From the NCBI GenBank assembly GCA_018389105.1, contig JACATO010000980.1, positions 248,001 to 312,000 of the forward strand: a stretch of 64,000 bases of DNA. The letters are read 5' to 3'. The stretch's first letter is position 1; each line of letters starts with the position of its first letter. Shown piece after piece: positions 1 through 15,000 of this stretch. The position numbers were made by a program, and so were the translations under genes. Source of the DNA: Nautilus pompilius. Lineage: Eukaryota > Mollusca > Cephalopoda > Nautilida > Nautilidae. The notes below the pieces were generated by a model. The model did no database searches, was not told where the DNA came from, and saw only the letters and a list, made by a program, of their open reading frames with translations.

Positions 1-96
1 TGTTCTGGTGATGTCTCATTAAATCCTTGTTAGTAAACTCTCTTTCACAGAAGAAGCATATGTATATTTCCACAAAGTCCTTTTTGCAGGAATTAT
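1..96 (-). CDS. C2H2 zinc-finger exon of the NRF1-like gene (3' part beyond window)
   Basis: The acceptor reads ATCATTACAG on the minus strand, with the exon starting at 96. It needs one incoming base, and the exon at 7035 supplies exactly one (G), giving an Asp codon. The reading frame is open to the window edge, about 32 residues. It contains CFFC followed by EREFTNKDLMRHHQN. Spacing fits a classical finger, C-x2-C-x3-F-x5-M-x2-H, with Met in the usual Leu place; the final His would lie just outside the window. A second Cys pair (KCKKKDNSC) precedes it across the exon junction. I infer nucleic-acid binding. More fingers may follow outside the window, but this cannot be seen. Confidence 0.75.
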
Positions 97-3000
97 CTGT
101 AATGATTATATTTAAAATTTAAGATACAATAAATTAAAAAATCTTACTAGTGCATTGGATAAGAAAACACAAACACAAATACTAATTCTTCATTTATACA
201 AAAATAGTATAATTTAGTTTCAAAATAATGAGTAACTAAGAACACCTTTAAAACATGTTATGAAAAAAAGAAAGGAAAGAAAGAAAACTATTCAACTTTG
301 TTAGAAAACAAAAGGGAATAAAAGAAAAATATGTAAAGTTAGAAACCTGTGTAAAAAAACCTCCACAAAGAATGTGCTAACTACAGTTGTGGAGTAACCT
401 CAGCAACTCATAATCCAGTCCAAGAAAGAATAAAACTTTTATTGGACTGGATTCTAATATCTCATCAAACAATATTAGAGAACAGAGAGCTGCAACAATC
501 TTCATCCTCACTTTGTTTCTCTACTGCTGTCATCGTTAACCAGTTCAATGATCAATAATGAAAACATGAAATTCACAGTAGTAGTTTACTACATTATTAC
601 ACATTAAAAACTGCCAAATATTAAATATTTATTTATATACAAGAGAATCCATCTGCAAACATGCAATTAAAAGTGCAGAAATCTGCGATCATACAGGAGG
701 TGAATTAAGGTTGCTCGTCCTCCTTATAAGTGAAGATCGTACACTATTCAAGATATCATCTATTAGTTTCTTTAGAAATACTCTGAATAGTTGGTAAATG
801 ACTAACTTTTAATTTGAGAATACTGGAAGGAAAAGGGTGTCGAGAAGATCCCCTGTAAAACCACCTGAACAATCAACAAGCAGAGCTGGCTGGCTCATTT
901 TTTTCAGACGCAAAGAATGTTTTCAAAAAACAAAACCAGCCCCCCCCCCAAGCAATAATTTTAAACTCCCTGCCAAGACTTAAGCTGTATCAGATATCTA
1001 GAGATTCTACAAAAATACTCACGTAGGGAGAAACTTTGTGAAATCACTAAAATCTAATAAATAGGAAAAAGAAATGTAAAGATTAGACGCTTCTTTTTTA
1101 AAAGAGAGACATATATAGGGTGATTCAGAAATACAAACTTTGTTAAATATACAAGTGAAAACAACATACAGCATTCATCTTATGTCAAATGTGTGAAACT
1201 GCAATGTTGCATGTATCTGAACAATTACTTCCCGTTTACATAAACTCTCAATATGGCAGACAGAAGGCTGGGTTTCGAACAGAAGAAAAATATTTTAAAG
1301 TAATATTTTAAGTATGAAAATGTAAAAGTGCAGTGTCTGGTTAAGAGAGTATGGCATCAGTTCCAACGCATTTATCAATTAGGCGTACATGTAATCTAGA
1401 GCGGAAAAAAAAAATGTGGAAACTATAATAACCATGTACCACTTTCTCCAAAGTCAACAAGGCAGTGCACACGTGAATTGGAGATCAGTCAACCTACTAT
1501 GCATCATATTTTAGGAATCAAGGTGGAAACCATAAATATCTGGGTTTTTGCATGCTCTGAAAAAGATGATCCAGATAGAAGATTACAGTTCTCCGAGTGG
1601 TTCAGTAACATGCAAAATCAATGTGGTGATTTTGTGTACAGAATAATTTGATCTGAAGTATCCTTCAAACTGAATGGGCACATAAATCGTCACGTGTGTG
1701 TGTTTTAGGCAGAGCAAAACCTAAACGTGTAGTTGGAGAAAAACATTAACCTACCAGGAGTTACAGTGTGGGTTGAGCTGTCTTCTTGTTGCATTGTTGG
1801 GCAGTTCTTTTTTAATGATACTGTAACAGGTGAAAATGATCTGGAAATGCTACACAATGCTGCTGTTCTTGTTGTAAGACATCTGTATGAGGTCTCTGAG
1901 GTTTACTTTCAGCAAGATAGCACACCACCACATTATCAGAGATGTTCAAGCTCTCCATGATATGGAGCGTCTTAAGATGTGCAGTTAGGTCATTGGGGAA
2001 ATGCACATGAATATCCTCCAAGGTTACCTGACCGTACATCTATGGACTTCTACCTGTGGGCAGTCCTGAAAGACAAACACTACCACACTTGGAGGAAAAG
2101 ATTGAGCAGGAAGTATGCAATGTTTCAGTTCACATGTGCACTATTGTATGTTGATCTGTGTCTCAGAATATTGTGGTATGTTTGCATGTAAACGGTAAAT
2201 ATTTTGAACATTTGTCTTAGGACAACCATTGTATGTTGTTTTCACACATAAAGTTGTGTACATAACAGAGTTTTGTTTATTCGGTGATATAAGTATTAAC
2301 ACACACACACACACACACACACAAGGTGATTCAGAAATATGTACAAGTTTTTAGTTTCTAGTGAACTCTCAAAGTTTTTGGTTTGTCATTTTATTTAGTC
2401 TAAAATGACCAGAAACATGGCTTTCCATCCCAAAACCAAGTAAAAATCATAATTATTTCATTAAATTATGGTCTATTTTCTCAATTCATGTTCTACCATC
2501 CTTATGATAAATCCAAATTAAAAGGTGTTTGGGGGGAGGGGCTTTTACCTGGTCAAGTACCACTGTAGAAGTTATTAGATCTTTTGGATCAGTACAAAAA
2601 AATATGCAATACCACAAATCTGAATGTGAACATTTTTAATGCATGATTTTTAAATGATAACTGTATGCACTTGACACAGTTTCTTAAAATCATTTCTTTT
2701 TTGGTCAGTTTGGCCAGGTATATGATATACTCTATTGCAACCTTTTTCTCTCTTACAGATATGTGTGAAAACAGCTGCTTACTGCTTGTGGTTGTCTTTG
2801 TACACATAGTTAATGATTAGTAGTTAAATTTAAAATCATGAAAAATAATACTAAAGGGTATATACCTAGGAGAAAGTTGCATCCTCCAGATTCAGAAACA
2901 TTTTCAATCAACTAGTCAGTCTGTCAAAAGATCACCCAAGAACATCTAGTGTCCTACAAACTCTAAAAGAACTCTGGTACAAGGTAACAGAACCTTAGTA

Positions 3001-6000
3001 GATGACTCGCAAGATTTTTCTGATATCCACGAGCTACCATCTAACTTAAAATGGATGGTGGTGGTGGTGTAGCAGAAACTTTACTGTGACACAATGCAGT
3101 ATATCACAAGTCAAGCAGGGAAATATACGAGAAAACCAAACTAAACAATGTGATGAAAAAGAAAGCTCTAAACCTAATGAAAATAAGGAACCAACACAGA
3201 TGCAAGAGAGAACACATTCAGCTTCATATTTCCAGCAGGCAGATCTGACTAAAGGAATGTGTTTTTTCTATGACCAAGTATCTTTACAGGATCTCACAGA
3301 AGCATGTGCATTTGGATTGGACACTTGTGTACCCTCTGAAGCTCTACAGTTGCAAGACTCTGCACTCCTCTGTAAACTTAGTGCTGGAGACATGATTGCC
3401 ACTCAGACAAAATTCACAAAAGGTGCATTTTGCATCATTATCACCATGCTTGGAGTAAAGCCAAAGAGCAATTGTCTCAACAGGATGCTGAAACAATGAC
3501 ACAGTATAGTTCTTGCTGAATTGATTGCTTACATAGAGGATGCAAGAGTAAACATACCAAGTTCATCAATATTCAAATTTACAAAACTGATAAAGAACTG
3601 TTGTAAAAGGCTGAAACAACTTGGTGTAAAACTGAAGCAAAGAATCCAAAATCTGACAGCGCACAAAAGGACATAAGGTACTTCTTGTCTATGATGATGC
3701 TTGCCTAAATAAAATTCTGATGCTGTGTGCGTAACACAGGCTACACAGAATTTGGAAAAACCAGTTTGATGAAAAGGAAATCTTTAGCAAGACGTTTTCA
3801 TACTACTAGATAAAATCCATCCAAACTTCTAGAAAGGTCAAATTGCCAATCCAACCAACCAACCAAGTAGCTCAATTGATCAAGTTTAATAGTGGAAAAA
3901 ACAAGCAACAAAAGCCAAAGAAATTCAAACACTAGAAAGAGAAGTTACTAAGGAAGAGTTCTTTAGTTTTCTTGCTCATCAAACTGGGAGCCTGGAGTAA
4001 ACCAGCAAAGTAATGATGGCAGAACATGATCAGAAAGCTCTTGTCTACCCAGCTCATGATGAAATGTCTTAACATTTACTTTGCTAACATGAAGTTCAGG
4101 TAAGATGGTCCATGTAGTGAGTGAGGACATCAGTCTGTAATGATACATACTGTAGATACAGATGTGGTGTTGGCGGCTTTTGCCACTTTCTAAGATCTAT
4201 GAATACAGAATCTCTGGGTTGCCTTGGGACTGGGAAGAACTACACTTTGCCTGCTCATTTATTCACCATGGCATTGGGTCCAGCAAAATCAAAAACTTCT
4301 CTAGTATTCCATGCCTTCAGTGGGTGTGATACTAATTCATCCTTCTGTGGACATGGAAAGAAAACTGCATGGATTATCTGAAAGTGCTTTCCTAATGTTA
4401 CAGATGCATTTCTAAAGCTTGCAAGGAATCCTTCAGAACTTACAAGCGTGTGTCTGGCAACTCTCAAGAGATTTGTGGCCTGACGTATAGTAAAACCAGC
4501 ACACTCAATGAGATAATGTGATCAATTACAATTTATAGCTCCAATGAACTATATGATGCCTTATATTAGAAACATGGTTATTGAGATTAAATGACTTAGT
4601 ATTTAATTTATGAATACAAGACATGCGCTGAAAGCATCCATCCATTTTAAACTAGATTGTGCAACAGGTCTAATGATGCCAGATTGCATTTGTTCACAAA
4701 AAAGGAAGAGCCCAGAAAGGACTCCCACCAAATCAGGTTGTACCTGTGTAATATATATGACAGACAAACTATCAAGGGGACAGAGAAAATCCATTGTGTT
4801 CATGCCAACACTTCTTGAATCCTACAGAATAGGGTTGAATGGAACCAGGCAGAAAACTTCAACCCAAGAGGAACACACTGTAAGATGCTTCCAAATCATG
4901 CTACAAGTTAGTCAACTGTAAATACAGAAATGGATGTACATCCCATGCAAATGTGCCATGGCTGTTCTCCCTTGCACTCCACTTTGTACATGTGATGGAC
5001 AGAGTTCTAGAAGCTAAGAAAATGCATATGGAAGTTTCCTCAGGATATTCATATTGAATTTGCCTCTCTTGTCATTTTATTTGCTCTTTTTAGTTAATAA
5101 CTGTTATCTGAATATAAATACTTATCTGTAACTTTCATTTATGTATTCAAAGTTTTGCTGAATATTATGTTTCATTCAATATGTCAATTCATTAAAAAGA
5201 CAACATTATGATATTATAACATGGTATTGTCTATCCACACAATAAAACAAAAAAAAATTGAACAGATAATACTAAAAAGTGTATTTTCTGCTGGACTATT
5301 GTAATCACTTCTTGTGTAAGGTGCTAGTGGTCACAAAAAACAATAGGATGAACTGGTATAGGTAAAAAAATGTAGCCAAGAATTTTATCATAGATTTAAT
5401 GCCACAGTTTAACCTGTTCAAATGATTTCTGAACCACCCTAATACTGATAATACTTCACACCATCCTATTCATGTGTGCGGCAGCAAAAAGAGCAATTCA
5501 AGACATTCTCTCTGGTTCAACTCTGTTCTTATTATTTCTAAGTGCCTTACAGAAGTGACAGTCAAAATTCTGCTTATATCCAGTACAAAAAAATGACAGG
5601 AAATACTACCCTGAAGTAAACTTATAGATAGAAGTTTGATTTTAAGAAAACTTCCAGCATACCATTAAAATTAAAGACTGCCTAATTTGTGACAGAATTA
5701 CTGGTAATAGAGAAAAAAAAAACCCAAAAACAAAACAACTTTTTTTTAGTCTGTTTTTCAGTTAATACCATGTGAAATGTACCAAAAAGTTAGTTTTGCA
5801 AAAAATAAAATAAATTAATTCAGTATGTGGTTTGCTTGATCAATCATCAACACACTTTGAAAAAACACATACAATAGTGAATCTTCACTTTAACTGCAAA
5901 TATACTGTTACTTGTCAAGTTCTCAGTAGCAGTTTAAAAAGTTTTATTTTAAAATCTAAATTTCCTCAAAGTTTCAATTCATGAAATTTAAAAAAATACA

Positions 6001-9000
6001 CTTTTATAATTTTTGAAACATTTTTGCATAATATAATTTAAATTCTATTGAACATTGTCATATGTGCATATTTAGAAAAATTAAGCCCAAACACTTTGAG
6101 GAAAGAAAGAGAACATATCACAAGTGACTTCACCATGGATGTTTAACCATGTAAAACAAATGTCTAATATATTTTTTTTAAAAAAAAAAACAATATTTAA
6201 GAAAGTATGCTGCATAGAAAAATTTGCTTTAATTTTTCAGTAACATTTCACTTTTAACACTGTTGACTGGCTAAATATATATTGCTCAGCATAATTAAAA
6301 TTCAATGGGTGTGTTCTAACAGCATACAACTCACTCCATCTTTGCTTGCTGATTGATTTATTAGAGTAAATCATTTGAGTGCCTTGCTAATTAAAATTTA
6401 GGCATACATTCGGTGTAGGCTGGCCACACATCCAACCACATAAAATGAATCAACAAACAGCATTAGAAACATACACTCAGTAAAAATCCCCTTAGGCAGA
6501 GTTTTAAAAAAATTCTTTCATAGCCTTTTCACCACTATAAAATAGTTACTTCTGTCCTTATTAGAACCTTAGTTGATGCTGTTCATAGTGACTCTGGTTA
6601 ACAAGATTCAATAAAATATTTCTTTTTTAACATCTGATTAAAAAAAGAAAAATTCTCCTAATTAACAGGATGCAGATGTATTGTCCACCTATCAGAACTA
6701 AGCCAAAGTGACATGTTGTGAGATTGAGAAGGGCTGAAGAATCCAAATCATCTCGATACTTTTTAACACGCTTGCCAACCACGAGTAAAAAAAAAAGAAT
6801 CAGCATTCCAAATATTTTTGTTCACCTAACAGCAGATATTCAGATAAAATTATTCAGTTGCATTTAGATGTTTGAAGTTTTCCAGGTGACAAAATCATTT
6901 ACTTATAAATTAGAAGTCAACATGTACATAGAACACACTCAAGTAAGTGCTCAGGAATGAATATGGAAACAGCATGCTACATCTTCTCAAATAAGTATCA
7001 AAATGATTGTCTTCTTGCCCGTGTGACTGCTTACCTTTCTTTTTGCACTTGTATTGTCTAGAAGAACCATTCCAATCATTACAACTTTTATGGGAACTAG
7101 ACTTTAACCTTTTGTTGTCCTATGAGAAAAATAAAAATGATAAATAAAATGCATTAAGTTGTGTGGACAATCATAAGAAAAACTTATTGTGTTCATAAAT
7201 GTTTGGTTTATATCTGGTGTTACATTCAATATTTTTAATCAATCAAAGTTGCAACAAAAATTTCCTAAGATTTGAAATCAAAAGCAGTAACATTTTCTTT
7301 CCAACTTAGCTGTGTACACTGCAAACAGTTTAGCATCCAGATTAAATGGCATAGCATATGTGCGTAAAAACAAAAGTTGTAAATCATTTTCTGTAATAAG
7401 TGTAATTATGTGATACCATAAATAATCTGCCAACTAGCTTGTTAAATTAACCCAAAAGTGATTCTCAAAAGGCGATGACAACAAATGAGAACATTAAAAG
7501 CAAACAGCTTGGCAGTTTTGTAATTTTTTTATGGAGACGCATCACACTTTTTTGTGTTATTTTACACGAATCAATCCTCAACCTACCTTTACCAAGCTTT
7601 TCTACCCATCGGGCACTAGGTTTATAGTATGTCAGAAATTTTATTGGTCACAATTTAATCTTCCAAGATTTATATATATTTTAAAAAATACAATTATGCA
7701 ATATATTCTCGAACTAAATGATGTTACTTAAGTTTCTGAAGAATCCTAAATAACATGATTATTAAATAAATTTGAAATGATCATGAATGCACTAAATATT
7801 TGAAATCCAACCAAGTCTAGATAATTTCATTCAGTTAAACAAGGAGTCCCCAACCTGTGGCCCTTGGGCATCATAAAAAAATAAACTATTTACATATTTA
7901 TTTACTTATATCTGTAACTTCTAATTTTCCTAGAAGAGAGGAATTGTTAAATGTGGATTATAGGTAATTTTTTAGCATGTGTCACTTCATTCCCTTTTCA
8001 GTTTAATGCATATACTACTATTAAGTTATATAGGTAGCAAATGCCCCTATCATCATTAGAAACAATAAGACAACAAATAAAGAACTGAGGATTAGGTAAA
8101 TGGATTGGAGGAGGGGGACAGATGAGCAATCAACAAGGAGAGTAATGTTTATCTTAGTTCAGGGTACCATCTGCTAAGTAGCAACACTAGTTGGGATCAA
8201 TACAAAAATGGAGTACTTTATTTTTATTTTCTGATTCTTCCCATTGCTTCTGTGGTTTATTCAGTTGGCTTATTTACTGTTTTGTAAATGTTAAAAGTCC
8301 TTATAGTTGAATTTGTGAATGAATAGTAAGTTATATTATCTTTTACAACTCATTTATTTTGTGTACTACAGTAGTATTATTTCCTATTGTTATTACAATA
8401 CTAGTTATGGATTGGTTAAGCTTGCCATAGTGTACCAAATACTCCAAGTTTGAGCCTACAGTTTTAATGGTGAACACATTTACTTAAACAAAATTACATA
8501 TGATAAAACTAGGACATTTGTAAAAAATTTCCAAAAAAACCCCGTTATATTATCAAAATGAAGAGTTGATTTTTAATTTTAATCAATTAATTACAATTTT
8601 CTAAGCAAAATTTTGTCCAGTTGGAGAAAAAAGGTCAAATTCCACTTTAAAAAAAAAGTGTAGGCCAAACTGTTACTGAATATTGCTACTTGCTACAAAA
8701 TGTCATCCTATTTATGTCTAGCTTAACAAAACAATAAAATTTTATACACCCAGAAAATTATTTTTTTGTATCTCTTGAAAACTGAAAATGTATAATCCAG
8801 CCAACATTCAAGTGACATTTTCAATTATAAAAAACGCACCTACACTATTTTCTGCAAATTAATGTAAATTGTCATTAAACTTTCATATTTAAATTTATTT
8901 TAATTTTTCTTTGAATCATCGAATGAGAAATCTTGCAGAGAAAACCATGATGCATTATAGTATCCACTTACATTTTTTTTTTTAAATTCATTCTTTTCAG

Positions 9001-12000
9001 GCCTACTTTAGAAACAATGCCTGCAACAAACCCTCTACTTCAAAGCAGCAAAAAATAGAAGTGTCCTGGGTTCAATGATAGGTGGACTAATGACTATTCT
9101 TTGTTTGTTTCATGCAAGGAGAAAGCAGTTTGATTGATATGCTGTAAGAGCATCTCTGTTTAAGGAGTACAATGTTAAGCGGCAATATGAATCCCTCACA
9201 AAGGACTTTCATTGTTTCAAGCGGCAATAAGAATCCCTCACAAAGGACTTTCATTGTTTCAAGAGAAGGTGCAAAGAAACAAGATAAATTCACTTAAAAA
9301 ATCTATTTCTTTGAAGCAATTTTTTTTTTAAAAAAAAAAGCATATTGAATAGTAAGTCATCTGCTGTACATGGTAGCTATCATGTAACTAAATATACTGC
9401 TGAAAGTGGTAGACCACCATTCATTGACTTGGAGTTTTCTAAAGTACATAATGGAGGAAAATTTTCCTGACAAATTATCTTCTATTGGAAACATCAGTTT
9501 ATCCACATCTATCACCAAATGTATTGAATATGACAGCCAAGAAACATCAGACATTAAACTACTAATTTTTATCAGGGCCATAGATTCTAACTGTGGAATT
9601 ACAACGTGTTGCGTGCATTACAGTTTGAAAGACATTACAACTGCATGTAATTTATTCATGAAAGTGAGCAAATCTGTAAATAAAAAAAAATTAAAAAAAA
9701 AAAACAACAACCTGTATTGGAATCAGTTAATAAGTGTGGCAACCAATAGTGCAAAAATTTGGTAGAAAGTAGAACTGGCATAGTTGCATGAATTCATAGA
9801 TAGATACTGAACTTAAATGCTGCACTTCCCAAGCAATTTCTCTGCATCATCCATCAACAGGCTTTGTGCAGCAAGATTCTCTGATGGAAAAATGTGATGA
9901 TTGTTGTAGTATCAAATGTGGATTTTATCAGGTATCGTCGTCTGATTCATCTTCAATTAAAAATTTCTTCTCAGAGATAGTCTGCATCTATGTGGATGTA
10001 ATATACCATACTAAAGTCAAGTGGCTAAGCAGAGGTAAGGTCATCAAACATTTTTGCTCTTCATTAGGAAGTTGGTATTTTTCTCCATAAGAAAGGTAGT
10101 AGCCCAAACATTTTTTGGCCCCCAATGGATTTTGGATTTGGCATTCTTAGGTGATGCAATAAAGCATTTGAATCTCAGTTACGTGTTTGACATGCATGCT
10201 GAAGTGAAAGTAATTTTTCATACTTTCCTTGTCAAAAAAAAAAAAAAAAACTCTTATCCAACAAAGACATGGATTCACAGTTCCCTGGTGAAGATACACT
10301 GAAACACTAAATTTATAGCAAAGGAATTTTAAAAAAGTATTCAGTGATTGTCATAACAGTAAAAGAAAATAAGAATGCTTCAGAATCCATTTGAAGTATC
10401 ACCAGAAGACTCAAGCAAAACATATCAGGGCCACCTTATTTATTTCCAAGCCAATGATACTCTCAGAGCCTCTTATAAGGAAAATAAGCCAGAATAAAAG
10501 TCCAACAAACTATCTGATACATTTATGAAGATGAAGTATTTTGCTGCAGGTATGTTAAGTCTTTGACAACACATTTGTGAATAAACTTCTTCAATGATGA
10601 AAATGATGTAGTATCTTAGGATGGTCTTTGACAAACACCAGGCTTGCATTAATGCTCTCTCTAACAAAATTCAACCTGAAAATATCACATTAAATAAGTA
10701 ATTTGAAAGAGAGATTGTTTGGTTCCAGAATAATATTTAACCTGATCATAATTTCAAGTAATACATTTGAAATAATTTTAATTGTATGAAAAAGTGTTAA
10801 TAAATCAAAGTAAATAGGTACTTTGAAGTGTTATATTTTTTTGTTTCATACTGACTTCTGTAATATGCATAGTTCTTTCAGGTTAACATCCCTAAATTTA
10901 ATTGTAATTACTTTTTTTCATGTATTTTACTTTACTTTTTTTTGTAATATTAAACTCCATGAGTGTTTCATAATAAAATTATAGTGATTTCTATAAGACA
11001 TACTGAGTTTTATTCCAACACTTAAAGGTAATATTTTTATACTTCATTTTATCAGTCTGTTGGTTAGATTAGTAACTAGGTTTATTTACCTTTCTATTCC
11101 ATGGTGCAGCCCCCAGACATTTGACCATTTAATGTGGCCCACTTATGCAAAATGGTTGAGGACAACGGAGTTAAACCATATAAAAAGTACCTGTCTGTTT
11201 TAGCCAGTGATGCAGGAGAAACAGGCAGTCAGTTAAAGAAAGAAGCTGTTTTAGGTTTGGACTGACCCCAAACGCACGCACAAAACGAACCATTACATTT
11301 TAAGACTTGTAAAATTTGAATACCTCTAAGATAGTTGAATTATATATTAAATTAAAGTCAACTTTTGCAAGTCAAAAAAACATTTTATTATGATTAAACA
11401 GCATTTTATTCACAGGAGCTTCTTTAAAAATAACAAAAAAGTTTCATCCAGCAACTATCTCAATGAGCACCCATACTAAATGTACCCTGTGGCTTTCCAC
11501 AAGACCTGCACAATGCCATCATTATGTCTATGTCTTCTGAAGAAAGCCTGTGGTATTAGCACTCAATATTTGTAGCAAGCTGCTGAAGTGTAAATGATAA
11601 AACAGCATCCCAACATATCTTATACAGCTCAGTCAATACCATATCCAACAAGTTTTGGCAAACATGAAAAAAAATTTTCTGTTCTTGAAGAAGCTACAAG
11701 GAGATCCTCGCATTATGAGGATTGTCCTGCTACAGGTTTGCCTGAAAAAAAATAGTATACCTGATTTTGAAGGATGACATGCCTGTAGGTAATCACAGTG
11801 ATTGGATCACAGAAAACATGTAACTATCTCAGCCATCATACAATTACACTTCTGCCAACCCAATGATTACTTTCATTTACAGAGCAGTTCGTCTCACATT
11901 CAGTCTATAGTGCCACTTTTATTCTCCTATTGGCATCACTAAATCAGATCTCATCTGAGAAGAGAAGATTTCTCCATATTTATCAAGATAGTCACATATG

Positions 12001-15000
12001 CTGTTGTTCCTATAATAGCTGCAAGGCATGGTATTTTAATGAAAGCACGAGTCTGACATATGAGATACCACTGTTTGAGAGAGATTCATAAATGATTATT
12101 CGTGGTATCCGGGCTGTGTCTGCCTCAAGTTGCTTCTACTGTAACTGTCTCGGGCAGAAACCTGTTCCTTAGATGTGCTGTGCAGATGTACCAGTGCTGC
12201 ACAACAGTTGTCCCATGGTTGTCTGGCACAGGTATGGTCTTGCAAGTCTAACCAGTTTTGATATGCTTGCCTTGCAGCTGAATAATGGTGGTATGGTGAT
12301 ATTTTGCAGTCTTGCAACTTGTTTTGACTGACTGACATGTTCAGTGCATTCTGATAGCAACCCCCCCCCCTTCCCAGGATTGCTTAGTCTAAACATCACA
12401 AAACTGCTTGGTAAACACATTTTGTTGAATAAGAAATGATTATCAGATGAAAATGTTAAAAAAAAAAAAATCAAAAAAAAAATCACAAAATGCTGGTGCA
12501 TTGTTTGCATGGATTACTTGGATTTTACTTCAGGCATGCCATAACCCACATTACTTACCATGGGGTATTTCATTGAACAGTCTAGGAAATTTTTCTGGGG
12601 AAATCCAGTGGTACCAAACTTGCATAAATTTTCCCTGTACCTTTAGTAGCCATATTTGCTCTTTGAACTCGATCGGTTTGAGCCAGAGAAGTAAACTGGT
12701 TTCTAAGTTTTCTCCTTGTAAAGTTCACTATTGACAACAGGTTTCTGATTCACAATATTTTCCATCTTTTTTTTACCATCATTTAACAAAACCTGTGTCC
12801 AGTATTATTCACACATTAATAGATTAAAGCTTACAAAAACAGGTGTCCATCAGTAAAAACTTAAAAAACTTATCAGATGTAGCACCTTATATAAACCTAC
12901 TATATAAGGTCACAATGACAGAAACCATGCATATATTAAACTAAACAAACACATTTTCTTATATCTTATGATATAAAACATCATACCCAAAATGCTTTGC
13001 CTTCCATGACACACAATGGTTTAGAGTGGGATGTAATTCCAGATGTGTTCTTTGAAAGCAAGGAGTTTTCATCTTTTAATAAATGTTCATGACCAAAGTA
13101 TGAATAGCAGTGTCTGATTATATTTCGCATTGAATCAGTCCAAGATACCTGCAAGAAAATGTTAAAATTTAGTTTCTTTTCCTTAAAATAGTCAAACACA
13201 TTCAGTATAAGTACAGCTATGTGGACCCTACTAAGATACTGTAGCAATCTTCCTGCAATTAAAGTGTTTCATCATTTAAAAAATCTTTTTATAAAACCCA
13301 TTTATTAATTATTTTAAAGAAAATATTTCAAATATGAATCTGTGAGAAAAAAATTTTGATTATACACTAATAGTATTTCTAGAGCTAACTTACTTTTCCA
13401 AGTTCTGCTCTGTTCATTCGCTTAGGGTCTGCCCAAGGAACATGTTTAGGCCACCAAACTGGCTTGAATGGTGCTTTCCCATAGTGGGGCTGAACTCTTC
13501 CAGTTGCAAATCTTATTAGTCTTGGAATGAATTTTCGAAACTGAGCCTTAAAAAGAGTTTCAAAGCAAAAAAGTTAAATATGTAAGAAGTCAGAGTAGTA
13601 GACCAGCTATTACTGATGAATACAGTTGGATTATAGCAGTTACCAAACAGTACCAATAAAGTTTTAATTTTTAAGCATCCACAACAGCACAAAACACTTC
13701 AACAGTCAGAAAGGTAAAGAAAAGTATTCAAAAAAATAAATATGAAGTTTCAACCTAAGCCGCTTCAGAAAACAAGGTTAATATTTTAAAGTTGAGTCCT
13801 AAAAGGTGACAGGTAGTTCCATTTGAGAGAACTGAGGTTTATCTATCTTCTGGATTTTTTTGTGTTTGTTTGTTTTATGCTATTTTCAGCAGCCTTATTT
13901 CAAAAGTAAAACAGCTTCCTGCTAATGGACTTAATGATTATATAATTACCAAAGTGTTTAGTAAGTTAAAAAAAAAAAATTTTCCTAAGTTTCAGAAATA
14001 TTAATATTTGTATTATAAAACATGCAGGAAAAAAATCAACAAATTTATCCTGTGATTTTTCAGTTTTTTTTACCCATTTGTTAAACTAAGAGATTCTTTA
14101 ATTCCAGGGCCCTTAAACTAGACAGCTGTGAATGTCACACCCATTTTCAATGATTATAGCAATTAGCAGTTAGTTTAACAAGCATCAAAGACAAAAACTC
14201 CATAACTAGGCATCCATGATGACCTCAGATATGAAATATGAAAACATATATAAAGATAAATTAACAAGACTTGAAAGTATGTGGATGATATGATTTATCT
14301 AGACTTCACTACAGAGTTTTACAGCCCTAGCTAGAACAAAAGAAGCCTTAAAAAGAGCAAAATAAAACAAAAAAAAAACATGACTTAGCTTCTATCTAAC
14401 CTTAATGTTTTAATTTAATTATGTCAGGGTAGAATAAAATAGTATGATATCTAACAAAACAATATAAAATTTTATTCTAAATAAATCCTAAAGTTAGAAT
14501 TTTAAACTAAGAAGACAGCATAGTTCTTAAACCTTTATCCGCCAAATTCAGTGTCTTTAGTATCAAAAGAATAAACAGGAGATGTGCATTCATATAAACT
14601 TGTTGAGGGATTGCTAATAAAATCAATTATTCATCATTGTGATAACATAAATGGAGCAAACTGACTACATATTTAATAAACAGCATCTGGTAGTCATGAG
14701 ATTATTAAGACAGAAACACCATGGCAGAGCAAAGCATCTACTAAAACCACCTAAGCAATACACTAGACTACAACTTTAAAGTGTGCTGTATTATATATAA
14801 GGGTGCCCGCTGCTGAAGTAGATTAACATAAAGCATTACCCTTTACCCTTAGCAGAAAAAATCTTTAAAATTACTTAATGTGTATTGACTATAATGGAGT
14901 TTCTCTTTATTCCCTACTGCAGTAGAGTTATGTCGTTCTTCTGTTTTTTTCATGTGGCAGTTAATAATAAAACAAAGCCCAGAGTAACATGGGTTGAGCT

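Noticed and set aside
6635..6790. Possible minus-strand exon RVKKYRDDLDSSALLNLTTC
   Set aside because: Its only acceptor gives phase 0, while the previous exon (7035-7119) needs phase 1, and the window-edge exon already fits that phase.
12981..12986. Stop codon two codons after the NRF1-like segment as the end of the protein
   Set aside because: It overlaps a usable GTATGA donor. A phase-0 exon with strong signals follows at 7119-7035, leading in phase to a zinc finger.
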